From contig JAAUZK010000024.1 of NCBI GenBank assembly GCA_014804655.1, forward strand, positions 302,252 to 366,251: a stretch of 64,000 nucleotides of DNA, in the 5' to 3' direction. Each line of letters begins with the position of its first letter. The first letter of the stretch is position 1. The stretch is from Lachnospiraceae bacterium. GTDB taxonomy: Bacteria; Bacillota; Clostridia; Lachnospirales; Lachnospiraceae. The notes under the pieces were generated by a model. The model was not told the origin of the DNA, did not search any database, and saw only the letters and a program-made list of their open reading frames with translations. Of this stretch, positions 10,518 to 19,154 are shown in pieces. Both the position numbers and the translations under genes were made by a program.

Positions 10518-11009
10518 TTACGGCACATCCGTCTCGAGACACTTCTGAAGCGCTAAAGTCCCTGTTCTTGCGACTTCTACAATACTGATGGACTGCATCA
10601 TGCCGATAAAAAGCTGAATTCTCTCCGGCACATCGCATATCTGTATGATCATTGTCTTCTTGGACATATCCACGATCTGTGCCTTCATGATCTCGCAGGT
10701 CTCCATGATATCACGCCTGTTTCCCTTGTTATACTTAACTTTCATCAACATAAGTTCCCTGCTGACACTGGCCGTTTCATCAAAGGTTTTAACCTTAATG
10801 ACATCCAGCTTCTTATTAAGCTGCTTTTCGATCTGCTCTATAGTACGCTGGTCTCCGCTGCTGACAATCGTCATGCATGATGTCGTCGGATCATCTGTCT
10901 CTCCAACCGCAAGACTGTCAATATTGAAACATCTTCGGGAAAAAAGTCCCGCCACCTTACACAGTACACCGGATCTGTTTTCCACTAAAACCGAATATAT
11001 TTTCTTCAT
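10518..11009 (-). CDS. Acetolactate synthase small subunit, copy next to ilvB
   Basis: A 163-residue ACT-domain protein (MKKIYSVLVENRSGVLCKVA, GLFSRRCFNIDSLAVG) 21 bases downstream of ilvB, so probably the dedicated partner of that catalytic subunit. It shares the core of the ilvC-linked copy but differs at many positions and has a different C-terminus. Start chosen at 11009 (MKKIYSV), with AAAGG upstream; a frame to 11030 is possible. Having two regulatory subunits may give two feedback responses, which is inference. Confidence 0.9.
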   Translation of the reverse strand: MKKIYSVLVENRSGVLCKVAGLFSRRCFNIDSLAVGETDDPTTSCMTIVSSGDQRTIEQIEKQLNKKLDVIKVKTFDETASVSRELMLMKVKYNKGNRRDIMETCEIMKAQIVDMSKKTMIIQICDVPERIQLFIGMMQSISIVEVARTGTLALQKCLETDVP

Positions 11010-11030
11010 TCCGTTTATCCTTTCATCCAT

Positions 11031-12647
11031 CTATTTCACAAGATCCATGGGATCTATCAGACACTCAAGCAGCACGGATTCATCCTTTGCCAGAAATTCC
11101 CCGATCGTCTCCTGCGCCCGTTCCATAGTATGAAGGCGCATAAATTTCATGTCATATGCCGATGACAGCTTCTCCAAATCCGGACTGCCGGAAAGATCCA
11201 CCACAGAATAATTATCTTTGTATGTATAATGCTGATATTCACGTACCATACCCAGATAGTTATTCTTCAGCACGATGATCTTCACAGGCACATCAAACTG
11301 GCGCATCGTGGCAAGCTCCATCATAGACATCTGGAAAGAACCGTCGCCGCACACGGCTACCACCTGTTTTTCCCTGTCGGCCAGCTTCGCTCCCATCGCC
11401 GCAGGAATGGAATATCCCATGGTTCCCATACCGCCTGTGGTCAGGAATCTTCCGTCCTTGACAATATGATTATTGCAGGACCATATCTGATTCTGCCCCA
11501 CATCCGCCACATAGACCGCATCATCTTCCATTGCCTCTGATAACATACGGATAAATTCTGCCGGGTCCACATACTCCGGATTTGGTTTCCTGACACGTCC
11601 CATGGTATCCCGATACCCGCTTAGCACACGAATCCATTCCTCATGTTCACAAGTAAAATCTTCCTCCAGGAAATCCGCGATAATATGTTTCGCATCTCCT
11701 ACCAACGGAATCGTCGGCCCCACATTCTTACCGATCTCCGCCGGATCTACATCAATGTGCACCAGAATCTTATTCTCCGTAATCAGATCGGGCTGACTCA
11801 CTGCACGATCCGCCACTCTCGCACCCACCATAATAAGCAGATCCGATTCATTCATGGCACGGTTTGCGTAAGGGTGACCGTTGTTGCCCACCATACCGTA
11901 ATACATCGGGTGTTTTGTAGGCATGACGCCGATTCCCATCATGGTGGAAACCACCGGCACTCTGTGTTTTTGTGCAAATTCGCGAAGCTCCTTCTCCGCA
12001 TCGCTTAAGAGCACGCCGCCGCCGGCACAGATGATGGGACGCTTCGCTCTGGAAAGTTCCTTCACCACCTTCTTAATCTGCACCGCATGGCCTTTGACCG
12101 TAGGCTTATAGGTACGCATATTGACTTCTTCCGGATATTTGAATTTGTTTACTACCTCATTCTGGACATCAATAGGCACATCAATCAAAACGGGACCTTT
12201 TCTCCCCGAATTTGCAATATAGAAAGCTTCCTTAAAAATTCTCGGAATCTCATCGGCATCCCGCACCAAATAACTGTATTTCACAAAGGATTCCACCGCA
12301 CCGGTGATATCCGCTTCCTGAAACACATCAGAACCCAGTAGTTCACTGTTAACCTGTCCCGTAATGCACACAAGCGGTATGCTGTCCGCAAAAGCCGTCG
12401 CGATACCGGTGATCACATTAGTTGCTCCGGGGCCCGAAGTTACGGCACAGACACCCACCTGTCCTGTTACCCGGGCCAGACCGCTTGCCGCATGCGCCGC
12501 ATTCTGCTCTGTACGGATCAGGATCGTATCAATCTTGGAATCCAGTATACTGTTATAGAAAGGGCATATTGCCACCCCCGGATAACCGAATACATACTTT
12601 ACGCCCTCTTCTTCCAGGCATTTTACCATTGCATCTGCACCTAACAT
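11031..12647 (-). CDS. ilvB: Acetolactate synthase large (catalytic) subunit
   Basis: A 538-residue thiamine-diphosphate enzyme that condenses two pyruvates, or pyruvate and 2-oxobutyrate, in the first common step of valine, leucine and isoleucine synthesis. The catalytic glutamate is in IRTEQNAAHAASG (about residue 47), and the cofactor motif is GDGSFQMSMMELATM with the downstream NNYLGMV. The order ilvB-small subunit fits. The start ATG at 12647 has GGGAG eight bases upstream, overlapping the metH stop, so translation is probably coupled to metH. Confidence 0.96.
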   Translation of the reverse strand: MLGADAMVKCLEEEGVKYVFGYPGVAICPFYNSILDSKIDTILIRTEQNAAHAASGLARVTGQVGVCAVTSGPGATNVITGIATAFADSIPLVCITGQVNSELLGSDVFQEADITGAVESFVKYSYLVRDADEIPRIFKEAFYIANSGRKGPVLIDVPIDVQNEVVNKFKYPEEVNMRTYKPTVKGHAVQIKKVVKELSRAKRPIICAGGGVLLSDAEKELREFAQKHRVPVVSTMMGIGVMPTKHPMYYGMVGNNGHPYANRAMNESDLLIMVGARVADRAVSQPDLITENKILVHIDVDPAEIGKNVGPTIPLVGDAKHIIADFLEEDFTCEHEEWIRVLSGYRDTMGRVRKPNPEYVDPAEFIRMLSEAMEDDAVYVADVGQNQIWSCNNHIVKDGRFLTTGGMGTMGYSIPAAMGAKLADREKQVVAVCGDGSFQMSMMELATMRQFDVPVKIIVLKNNYLGMVREYQHYTYKDNYSVVDLSGSPDLEKLSSAYDMKFMRLHTMERAQETIGEFLAKDESVLLECLIDPMDLVK

Positions 12648-12660
12648 ACTCTAATCTCCC

Positions 12661-15126
12661 TTAATCATTCATATTCAGAATCCGCTTCGTCAGTTTTACC
12701 GCCTCCGCCGCATCCTTGGAGTAACCGTCAGCTCCGATTTCATCCGCATACTCCTGCGTAATCACGGCGCCGCCGACTATAATCTTGGCATCCGTCTTAT
12801 TGTCTTTCGCATAGTCAATTACATGCTTCATCTGCTGCATGGTGGTAGTCATGAGCGCTGACAAAGCGATTACCTGAGCGTGATGTTCCTTTGCCGCTTC
12901 AATAATCTTCTCCTTCGGCACATCTTTACCCAGATCGATCACCCTGAATCCATAATTTTTAAGCATTAACGCCACCAGATTTTTGCCGATGTCATGTATA
13001 TCGCCCTCTACCGTGGCAATCACCACTGTAGGCATCTCTTCCTCAGAACTTCCGGTGGACAGAAGTGGTTCTAAATATTCTATAGAGGCTTTCATTGCCT
13101 CCGCACTGGCAATCAGCTGCGGCAGGAAATATTTTCCCTTATCAAAAAGCTCTCCCACTTCATTAATTGCCTTAAGCAGTATTTCGTCCAAAAGCTCTTT
13201 TGCTTCGTGTCCTTCGGATAACGCTTTCTTCGTATCCTCCACAATGGAAGCGCCGTTTCCTTTGAGCACATCGGCATACAGTTTATCCTTGATGCTGCCG
13301 CCTGCCTGCACCGCACCCTGTGCTACCATCTGCATGCGGATTCCGGTGTTTACGGCGGCAGTCTCTCCCATCGCTTCCCGCTTGGCCCGCACTGCTTCCA
13401 TCAACTGAATATACCTAAGATCAGCGCCCTCTTTATTTAAGAGCAAATCGGACGCAAAAGCACAGCTTACCAACAGATCCTGAGACGGATTTGCGATGGC
13501 CATCGTCAGACCGGCCTGAATCGCCATGGTCAGAAACGCGGCATTGACGAAGCTGCGTTCCGGCAGTCCGAATGAAATATTGGACAGTCCGCATATCGTT
13601 GCCAAACCGTTCTGCTTGCAGTAACGTATCGTTTGAAGCGTCTCAACAGCCGCATTCTTATTTGCACCAACGGTAGCGACTAAGCCGTCCACCACAATAT
13701 CTTCCTGACACATACCCAGTTCAAAGGCACGCGTCTGTATCTTCTCTATAATATCGATCTTCTCATCCAGATTCTTCGGCAGCCCTTCATCTGACAACGG
13801 AAGCAAAACAAACATTGCGCCGTATTTCTTTGCAATCGGCAGCAAGGCATCTAACTTCGCCTTCTCATAAGAAATCGAATTGATTAATGCCCGGCCCGGA
13901 TATCTGCGCAGCGCTGCCTCCAACACATCCACATGACTGGAATCGAGAGATAACGGCAGACTTGTGATTCCACCGACCGTCTCTACTGCTTTGAGCATCA
14001 ACTCTTTCTCATTCACACCGCTCATGCCCATATTGATATCCAGTATTCCTGCGCCGCACGCCTCCTGCTCCTCGGCGAAATCAACTACCATATCCATATT
14101 TCCCGCGCGCAGCTGTTCCTGCAGCTTCTTCTTGCCCGTGGGGTTGATCCGTTCTCCGACTATGATAAAGTTATCCGAAAGCCCGAAAGAAACAGTCTGC
14201 CGCTCACTGGTAAGGAAACGCATATCCGACGGTTTCCTGTGTACGATCTGCATATCGCCTGCATGACGCCGCAGCGACCGTATATGTTCCGGGGTGGTTC
14301 CACAGCATCCGCCTATGATTGCGGCTCCCGCTTCTACCAGCTCTTTCATACATATTCCAAACTCATCCGCTTCCATATCATAGACCGTATTACCCTTTTC
14401 ATCCAAAGAAGGAAGCCCGGCATTCGGCTTTGCTATGATCGGAATCGTTGTTACCGCCGCCATACTGCGGACAACATTTGCCATCTTGTCAGGACCGGTA
14501 GAACAGTTAGTGCCTACCGCGTCAGCACCCAGACTCTCCAATACGACCGCCGCAGTTATTGCATCTGTTCCGTACAGCGTCCGTCCGTCCGATTCGAATG
14601 TCATGGTGGCCATCACCGGCAGATCGCAGACTTCCTTCGCCGCAATCAGTGCCGCCCTCGTCTCCTGAAGGCTCATCATCGTCTCTACGACAAGGAGATC
14701 CGCCCCCGCTTCCACCAGACAGTTGATCTGTTCCTTATAGATATCTATCAATTTCTCGAAGTCAAGCCGCCCCAAGGGTGCAAGCTGTTCCCCGGTCATG
14801 GTCAGGTCTCCCGCCACATATGCTCTATCCCCGACCGCTTCTTTGGAAAGCGCCACCAGATCCAGATTCATTTGACGTACTCGTGACTCCAGCCCATACT
14901 CTTTTAATTTAATCCGATTTGCAGTAAAAGTAGGTGCATAGACGATATTGCTTCCCGCATCGACAAACTCTCTCTGGAGCGCGATCATGATCTCCCTGTG
15001 CTGCAGAATCCATTCTTCCGGACACACACCGGCAGGCATTCCCTGCTTTTGCAGATTTGATCCGGTTGCACCGTCCAGAATAATCGGATTTTCTTTCATA
15101 AATGCACGAAATTGCTGTTTATTCAT
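12661..15126 (-). CDS. metH: Cobalamin-dependent methionine synthase, without reactivation domain
   Basis: An 821-residue protein with a homocysteine-binding zinc domain (GTNCSTGP and GGCCGTTP supply cysteines, about 215-295), a pterin-binding domain (IIVGERINPTGKKK onward), a B12 cap helical region, and a B12 domain with the axial His711 in GDIHDIGKN. It moves methyl groups from methyl-THF via cobalamin to homocysteine. The C-terminal AdoMet-binding reactivation domain of the E. coli enzyme is absent, as in many clostridial forms, so reactivation must be done by another protein. The ATG at 15126 lies one base after the lipoprotein stop; the longer frame to 15276 is out-of-family sequence. 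Confidence 0.94.
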   Translation of the reverse strand: MNKQQFRAFMKENPIILDGATGSNLQKQGMPAGVCPEEWILQHREIMIALQREFVDAGSNIVYAPTFTANRIKLKEYGLESRVRQMNLDLVALSKEAVGDRAYVAGDLTMTGEQLAPLGRLDFEKLIDIYKEQINCLVEAGADLLVVETMMSLQETRAALIAAKEVCDLPVMATMTFESDGRTLYGTDAITAAVVLESLGADAVGTNCSTGPDKMANVVRSMAAVTTIPIIAKPNAGLPSLDEKGNTVYDMEADEFGICMKELVEAGAAIIGGCCGTTPEHIRSLRRHAGDMQIVHRKPSDMRFLTSERQTVSFGLSDNFIIVGERINPTGKKKLQEQLRAGNMDMVVDFAEEQEACGAGILDINMGMSGVNEKELMLKAVETVGGITSLPLSLDSSHVDVLEAALRRYPGRALINSISYEKAKLDALLPIAKKYGAMFVLLPLSDEGLPKNLDEKIDIIEKIQTRAFELGMCQEDIVVDGLVATVGANKNAAVETLQTIRYCKQNGLATICGLSNISFGLPERSFVNAAFLTMAIQAGLTMAIANPSQDLLVSCAFASDLLLNKEGADLRYIQLMEAVRAKREAMGETAAVNTGIRMQMVAQGAVQAGGSIKDKLYADVLKGNGASIVEDTKKALSEGHEAKELLDEILLKAINEVGELFDKGKYFLPQLIASAEAMKASIEYLEPLLSTGSSEEEMPTVVIATVEGDIHDIGKNLVALMLKNYGFRVIDLGKDVPKEKIIEAAKEHHAQVIALSALMTTTMQQMKHVIDYAKDNKTDAKIIVGGAVITQEYADEIGADGYSKDAAEAVKLTKRILNMND

Positions 15127-15127
15127 C

Positions 15128-15784
15128 TTATTCCATGCTCTCCTGTGTATCATCTTGTGCCGGCTCTTCATAGAATACCGTATCATCAGTATCAAAGTTG
15201 TCTTCTTCGCCGGAATCATCCGCATCGGAATTACCCGTTTCCAGCTCTTCCTCCTGCGCCTCTTCGTCGTCCTCATCCCGATTCAGATAACCACCGCCCA
15301 GAATGCCGTTCTCTTCCGTGTATGTAATTCCCTCACCCTCCGGAATCTCACCGTGCAGGATCATAATAATGTACTGGATACGAATATTGGCCCGATCGTA
15401 GTATTCTCTGGCGGCCTGTGCAACCCCTTCATCGAAAGTCTCCGATTCATAAGCCCGGTGATATAGAGCAACCGCCTGCTGCATATTTTCATCCGCCTCA
15501 TCCGCCAGACTGTCTACCGCCGAAAACCGATCCGGCACGGTAAGTTCCGCCATCCAGGTAATCTCCGCCTGAAGCTGATCCAGATAGGACAACAGTTGTT
15601 TTGTCGCATCCGCGTCATCAGCATTGATCGCATTCATTCCGTCATTGTACGAAGCGATATGTTCAAAAAAAGTATTCATATCTTCCTGATATGCGGTCAG
15701 CGTCTCGTCTTTGCCGCATGCTGTCAAAAGAAATCCGCACAACAGCACAAAGCATAAGACCGCTAATTTATTTGCATTCTTCAA
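15128..15784 (-). CDS. Lipoprotein with acidic C-terminal tail
   Basis: A 218-residue predicted lipoprotein: a hydrophobic signal followed by the lipobox FLLTAC with Gly next. The mature part is mainly helical (about 40-150) and ends in a long Asp/Glu-rich tail. I do not recognise the family. A TTG start at 15784 is preferred because GGGGGAAAG lies upstream; a GTG at 15805 would put that site inside the gene. It is coupled to metH (one-base gap) and follows upp, but neither neighbour explains a surface lipoprotein. Confidence 0.8.
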   Translation of the reverse strand: MKNANKLAVLCFVLLCGFLLTACGKDETLTAYQEDMNTFFEHIASYNDGMNAINADDADATKQLLSYLDQLQAEITWMAELTVPDRFSAVDSLADEADENMQQAVALYHRAYESETFDEGVAQAAREYYDRANIRIQYIIMILHGEIPEGEGITYTEENGILGGGYLNRDEDDEEAQEEELETGNSDADDSGEEDNFDTDDTVFYEEPAQDDTQESME

Positions 15785-15842
15785 ATTACTTTCCCCCAGA
15801 AGCACTTTTTCACAAAAATATGGCCTGTCCGCTTATGGACAG

Positions 15843-16490
15843 TTATTTCGTGCCGAAGATTCTGTCTCCCGCATCTCCCAGACCCGGACAGATATAAGCA
15901 TGCTCATTCAGACAGCGGTCTATATGACCGATATAAATCTGAATATCCGGATGATCCCCGTGCAGACGTTCTATCCCTTCCGGTGCGGCAATAATGCACA
16001 TAAATTTAATATTTTTGCCGCCGTGCTGTTTGATAAAGCTGACAGCCTCGGAGCCCGAGCCGCCTGTGGCAAGCATGGGATCTACTACGACGATCGTCCT
16101 CTGGTCAATCGGTTCCGGCAGTTTACAGTAATACTCATGCGGTTCATGGGTTTCAGGATCCCTGTACAGACCGATATGTCCCACTTTTGCGCTGGGTACC
16201 AATGCAAGGATTCCGCCCACCATGCCAAGTCCCGCACGCAGAATCGGCACGACTGCCATCTTCTTTCCTGCGATTTTGGGCGTCATGCAGGTCTCAATCG
16301 GCGTCTGCACTTCCACATCTTCAAGCGGCAGATCACTAAGCGCCTCATAGCCCATCAGCATGGCAATCTCCTCGATACATTTCCGAAATTCATTAGTGCC
16401 CGTATTGATATCCCTGATCTGAGAGATCTTGTGCTGGATCAGCGGATGATTCATGACAAACACATTTTCCATCTTTTCTATTTTTTCCAT
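15843..16490 (-). CDS. upp: Uracil phosphoribosyltransferase
   Basis: A 215-residue type I phosphoribosyltransferase making UMP from uracil and PRPP. The PRPP loop reads [12 protein letters not shown], and the uracil-binding C-terminus [17 protein letters not shown] is intact. The start ATG has GAGG seven bases upstream. It is divergent from the uracil permease gene at 16675, forming a uracil salvage pair with back-to-back promoters. Confidence 0.97.
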   Translation of the reverse strand: MEKIEKMENVFVMNHPLIQHKISQIRDINTGTNEFRKCIEEIAMLMGYEALSDLPLEDVEVQTPIETCMTPKIAGKKMAVVPILRAGLGMVGGILALVPSAKVGHIGLYRDPETHEPHEYYCKLPEPIDQRTIVVVDPMLATGGSGSEAVSFIKQHGGKNIKFMCIIAAPEGIERLHGDHPDIQIYIGHIDRCLNEHAYICPGLGDAGDRIFGTK

Positions 16491-16546
16491 CTTTCGTCCT
16501 CTTTTCCGTTTTTTCTGATTCCCAGAAAAATAATCCTTATCTATAA

Positions 16547-16575
16547 ATACTACTGACTTCCACCGTTTTAGTCAA
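16547..16575 (-). promoter_or_regulatory. Promoter for upp
   Basis: Minus strand TTGACT (16570-16575), 17-base spacer, TAGTAT (16547-16552), about 55 bases before the upp start. Confidence 0.55.
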
Positions 16576-16605
16576 TAACTTTTCAGCATTCTTTCCATAA
16601 CGCTC

Positions 16606-16634
16606 TTGCCAAACAATGTCCGAATCTATATAAT
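16606..16634 (+). promoter_or_regulatory. Promoter for the uracil permease gene
   Basis: TTGCCA (16606-16611), 17-base spacer, TATAAT (16629-16634), about 40 bases before the ATG at 16675. It is back to back with the upp promoter. Confidence 0.6.
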
Positions 16635-16674
16635 CTCTTTAGGTTTAAATGTCAAATGAGGAAGGAGATTTATT

Positions 16675-18060
16675 ATGAGCAAAAGTTTTGAAGCGATTCG
16701 CGATGCCCGTACGCTGGGTATCCCAAAGATGCTGCTGCTCGGTCTGCAGCACATGTTCGCAATGTTCGGTGCGACGATCTTAGTACCGATCTTAGTCAAC
16801 AGTTATTTTAACGGAGAGGGCTTATCGATTCAGGTGACTTTATTCTTTGCCGGTATCGGTACCCTCTTTTTCCATGTCTGTTCTAAATTGAAGGTTCCCG
16901 CTTTTCTGGGCTCTTCCTTCGCCTTTCTGGGTGGGTTCGCCACAGTTGCAGAACTGAACACCGGTATCTTCGCCGACATGACTTACGGTGAGAAGCTTCC
17001 CTATGCATGCGGCGGTATCGTGATTGCCGGCCTGCTGTATCTGATTCTGGCGCTGGTAATCAAAGTTGTGGGAGTAAAAAGGGTTATGCGCTTCCTGCCA
17101 CCCGTAGTTACCGGTCCCATTATTATCTGTATCGGCTTAAGTCTTGCACCCTCCGCCGTAAACAACGCATCCTCCAACTGGTTCCTTGCGATTATTGCGC
17201 TGGCGGTAATCATTATCTTTAACATATGGGGCAAAGGAATGTGGAAAATTATTCCGATCTTACTCGGTGTTGTGATCTCTTACGCAGTAGCGCTGATCAT
17301 GAACGCGATCGGCCTTACCAATGCAGATGGCAGCGCTATCCTGGACTTCTCCGGTGTATCCGCTTCCTCCTTTGTAGGACTTCCGCCCTTCCTGCTGTGT
17401 AAGTTTGATCTGACGGCAATCCTCGTCATGGCGCCCATCGCACTGGCAACCATGATGGAACATATCGGTGATATCTCCGCCATATCCGCCACAGTAGGCG
17501 AGAATTATCTGGAAGATCCGGGTCTGCACCGCACGCTGATCGGTGACGGTCTGGCTACTTCTCTCTCCGCACTGTTCGGCGGTCCTGCTAATACGACTTA
17601 CGGAGAAAACACCGGTGTTCTGGAGCTGAGCCATGTATATGACCCGAAAGTCATCCGTCTGGCCGCAGTCTATGCGATCGTATTAAGCTTCATTCCTAAG
17701 ATGTCTGCCATCATCGGTTCACTTCCTTCGGCTATCATCGGCGGAGTCAGCTTCATTCTGTACGGTATGATCTCTGCCATCGGTGTCAGAAACGTAGTGG
17801 AAAACAAGGTTGATTTTACTAAATCAAGAAATCTGATCATCGCTGCTGTTATTCTTGTATGCGGGCTCGGATTCTCCGACGGCCTTACATTCACCGTTGC
17901 CGGTACGTCCATTACATTGACTTCCCTTGCCATCGCAGCGCTGGCAGGCATTATCCTGAATGCCATCCTGCCCGGCAACGACTACACCTTCGGCTCCAAT
18001 CCAAGCGGCGATATCAATCGCGGTGTCAGCTTTAATCCGCAGCATAAGAAGGAATCGTAG
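16675..18060 (+). CDS. uraA: Uracil permease (NCS2 family)
   Basis: A 461-residue polytopic inner-membrane protein of the nucleobase-cation symporter 2 family. Family features are GLQHMFAMFGATILVP at the N-terminus and the substrate-site region ATMMEHIGDISAI with GENTGVL later. It should import uracil with a proton for Upp. The start is set by GGAAGGAGA upstream. A perfect hairpin terminator follows at 18125-18154. Confidence 0.95.
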   Translation: MSKSFEAIRDARTLGIPKMLLLGLQHMFAMFGATILVPILVNSYFNGEGLSIQVTLFFAGIGTLFFHVCSKLKVPAFLGSSFAFLGGFATVAELNTGIFADMTYGEKLPYACGGIVIAGLLYLILALVIKVVGVKRVMRFLPPVVTGPIIICIGLSLAPSAVNNASSNWFLAIIALAVIIIFNIWGKGMWKIIPILLGVVISYAVALIMNAIGLTNADGSAILDFSGVSASSFVGLPPFLLCKFDLTAILVMAPIALATMMEHIGDISAISATVGENYLEDPGLHRTLIGDGLATSLSALFGGPANTTYGENTGVLELSHVYDPKVIRLAAVYAIVLSFIPKMSAIIGSLPSAIIGGVSFILYGMISAIGVRNVVENKVDFTKSRNLIIAAVILVCGLGFSDGLTFTVAGTSITLTSLAIAALAGIILNAILPGNDYTFGSNPSGDINRGVSFNPQHKKES

Positions 18061-18076
18061 AAAAACAAACAAGTTC

Positions 18077-18110
18077 ATTTACGAGATTTTGTTTTCCAAA
18101 CTCATAAATG
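18077..18110. repeat. Copy of the dispersed GAGTTTG/CAAA-CTC inverted-repeat family
   Basis: Left arm CATTTACGAGATTTTG (18077-18092) and right arm CCAAACTCATAAATG (18096-18110) form an imperfect inverted repeat just after uraA. The reverse strand reads ATGAGTTTGG, then CAAAATCTCGTAAATGA, aligning with the element at 7215-7262. Confidence 0.45.
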
Positions 18111-18124
18111 TTCTCATAATGCAG

Positions 18125-18154
18125 TAAACGCCACCGATGATTCAGTGGCGTTTA
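18125..18154. terminator. Terminator between uraA and the HMA protein gene
   Basis: A perfect 10-bp stem, TAAACGCCAC (18125-18134) with GTGGCGTTTA (18145-18154), followed by TCTGTATTTT. It ends uraA and may act in both directions. Confidence 0.75.
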
Positions 18155-18203
18155 TCTGTATTTTAATCTTAGAATATTCTGATTTTACAGTAATAAGCAT
18201 GGA

Positions 18204-18422
18204 TTAAATTGCAATCTCACAGTCCGGCTCCACTTTCTTGCAAGCCTTCAGCACCTGCTTCATAACCGCTTTCTCATCTGCGCCTTCTGCGAACTCTACT
18301 TTCATTTTCTGTGTCATAAAACTTACCACAGCCTCTGCGACACCTTCTGTCTTATTCGCCGCCTCCTGCATTTTCTCCGCACAGTTAGCACAATCGACCT
18401 CAATCTTATACGTTTTGCTCAT
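18204..18422 (-). CDS. Small heavy-metal-associated (HMA) protein
   Basis: A 72-residue ferredoxin-like fold protein. The metal-binding motif is DCANCAEKM (Cys-x2-Cys, about residues 11-14), at the usual loop position, although the first residues differ from the classic GMxCxxC. It probably binds a soft metal such as copper, zinc or cadmium and may pass it to a P-type ATPase, but none is in this window. GGAGGAAAG precedes the ATG. It follows the ArsR regulator gene, with a strong hairpin (18493-18550) between them. Confidence 0.85.
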   Translation of the reverse strand: MSKTYKIEVDCANCAEKMQEAANKTEGVAEAVVSFMTQKMKVEFAEGADEKAVMKQVLKACKKVEPDCEIAI

Positions 18423-18492
18423 ATCTCTTTCCTCCGTCTCATTATTTTACGATTATTTTTGGAAGAATGTATGCGCCAGCAACATTCTTTCA

Positions 18493-18550
18493 AACATGAC
18501 TTAGTGATACTTAAGCAGCGTACTTTGCTGCTTTAGTATTACTTCATGTT
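18493..18550. repeat. Long hairpin between arsR-type gene and HMA gene
   Basis: AACATGA (18493-18499) pairs with TCATGTT (18544-18550), and AGTGATACTTAAGCAGC (18503-18519) with GCTGCTTTAGTATTACT (18527-18543), with two mismatches. It starts right at the regulator stop codon. Only short T runs follow, so it may be an inefficient terminator that lowers HMA expression, or an mRNA-stabilising stem. Confidence 0.55.
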
Positions 18551-18925
18551 TTATTCTTCCACATGCTCCATTCCCATGCTGATGATTGCCCGTACATGCT
18601 CGTCGTCCAGCGAATAGTAGATCGACTTGCCCTCTCTTCTGAACTTCACCAGTTTGGATGTCTTAAGGATTCGCAGCTGATGACTCACGGAAGACTGGCT
18701 CAAATTCAACAATCCGGCAATATCATTCACACAGAGTTCATGCTCAAACATGGAGTACAGGATCTTGATCCTTGTAGAATCTCCGAACACTTTAAAAAGC
18801 TCCGCCAGATCATACAGAATCTCATCATCGGGTTGCTGTTCCAACACTTTGTTTATGATTTCTTCCCTTTCTGTCTGTGAATCTTTGTCCACCGCCTGTA
18901 ACTTGTTTTTGTTTTCTTCCGCCAA
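18551..18925 (-). CDS. ArsR/SmtB-family metal-sensing repressor
   Basis: A 124-residue winged-helix repressor. FKVFGDSTRIKILYSM opens the fold, and LNLSQSSVSHQLRILK is the recognition helix. The last helix carries Asp-x-His, then His and Glu spaced as in the alpha-5 zinc site of CzrA-type sensors (DDEHVRAIISMGMEHVEE), so zinc or cobalt sensing is likely. ELCVND shows only one cysteine of the alpha-3 CxC type site. I start at TTG 18925, with GGAGGAG six bases upstream; the ATG at 18940 has no ribosome site. The operator at 18955-18980 fits autoregulation. Confidence 0.9.
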   Translation of the reverse strand: MAEENKNKLQAVDKDSQTEREEIINKVLEQQPDDEILYDLAELFKVFGDSTRIKILYSMFEHELCVNDIAGLLNLSQSSVSHQLRILKTSKLVKFRREGKSIYYSLDDEHVRAIISMGMEHVEE

Positions 18926-18954
18926 TGTCAGCTCCTCCATACGGCTTATGAATT

Positions 18955-18980
18955 TACATATGTTTATCTGTTCATATGTA
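18955..18980. promoter_or_regulatory. ArsR-type operator
   Basis: A 26-bp inverted repeat: TACATATG (18955-18962) and CATATGTA (18973-18980) flank ten central bases, on the minus strand reading CATATGAACAGATAAACATATG in outline. It abuts the -10 box, the expected place for a metal-relieved repressor. Confidence 0.65.
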
Positions 18981-19008
18981 TAATAATATAATATGTGATA
19001 ATTGTCAA
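18980..19008 (-). promoter_or_regulatory. Promoter for the ArsR-type gene
   Basis: Minus strand TTGACA (19003-19008), 17-base spacer, TATTAT (18980-18985). The operator begins at the -10 box. Confidence 0.6.
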
Positions 19009-19070
19009 CAAATTTATAGAATAATATAAATTATACAGATTTGTTGCTTTTCATTCGCAAAAATAATGCT

Positions 19071-19100
19071 TGAACAGATAGCGAATTCTCTATCTGTTCA
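19071..19100. terminator. Palindrome downstream of proA: terminator or second ArsR site
   Basis: TGAACAGATAG (19071-19081) pairs perfectly with CTATCTGTTCA (19090-19100). On the minus strand a T-rich run (ATTATTTTT) follows, so it can end proA. Its half-site TGAACAGATA is also found in the ArsR operator, so it may bind the regulator as well. Confidence 0.5.
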
Positions 19101-19154
19101 GCTGATTATTGACGTGCTTTATAACAGTTAATTGTCTGGAATAAACATAAAGAA

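Noticed and set aside
14239..14886. 215-codon plus-strand ORF opposite metH
   Set aside because: Shadow of the homocysteine-binding domain coding region; composition is unnatural for a protein.
15127..15276. N-terminal extension of metH
   Set aside because: Fifty residues of arginine-rich sequence antisense in nature and overlapping the lipoprotein gene; the family starts at the ATG at 15126.
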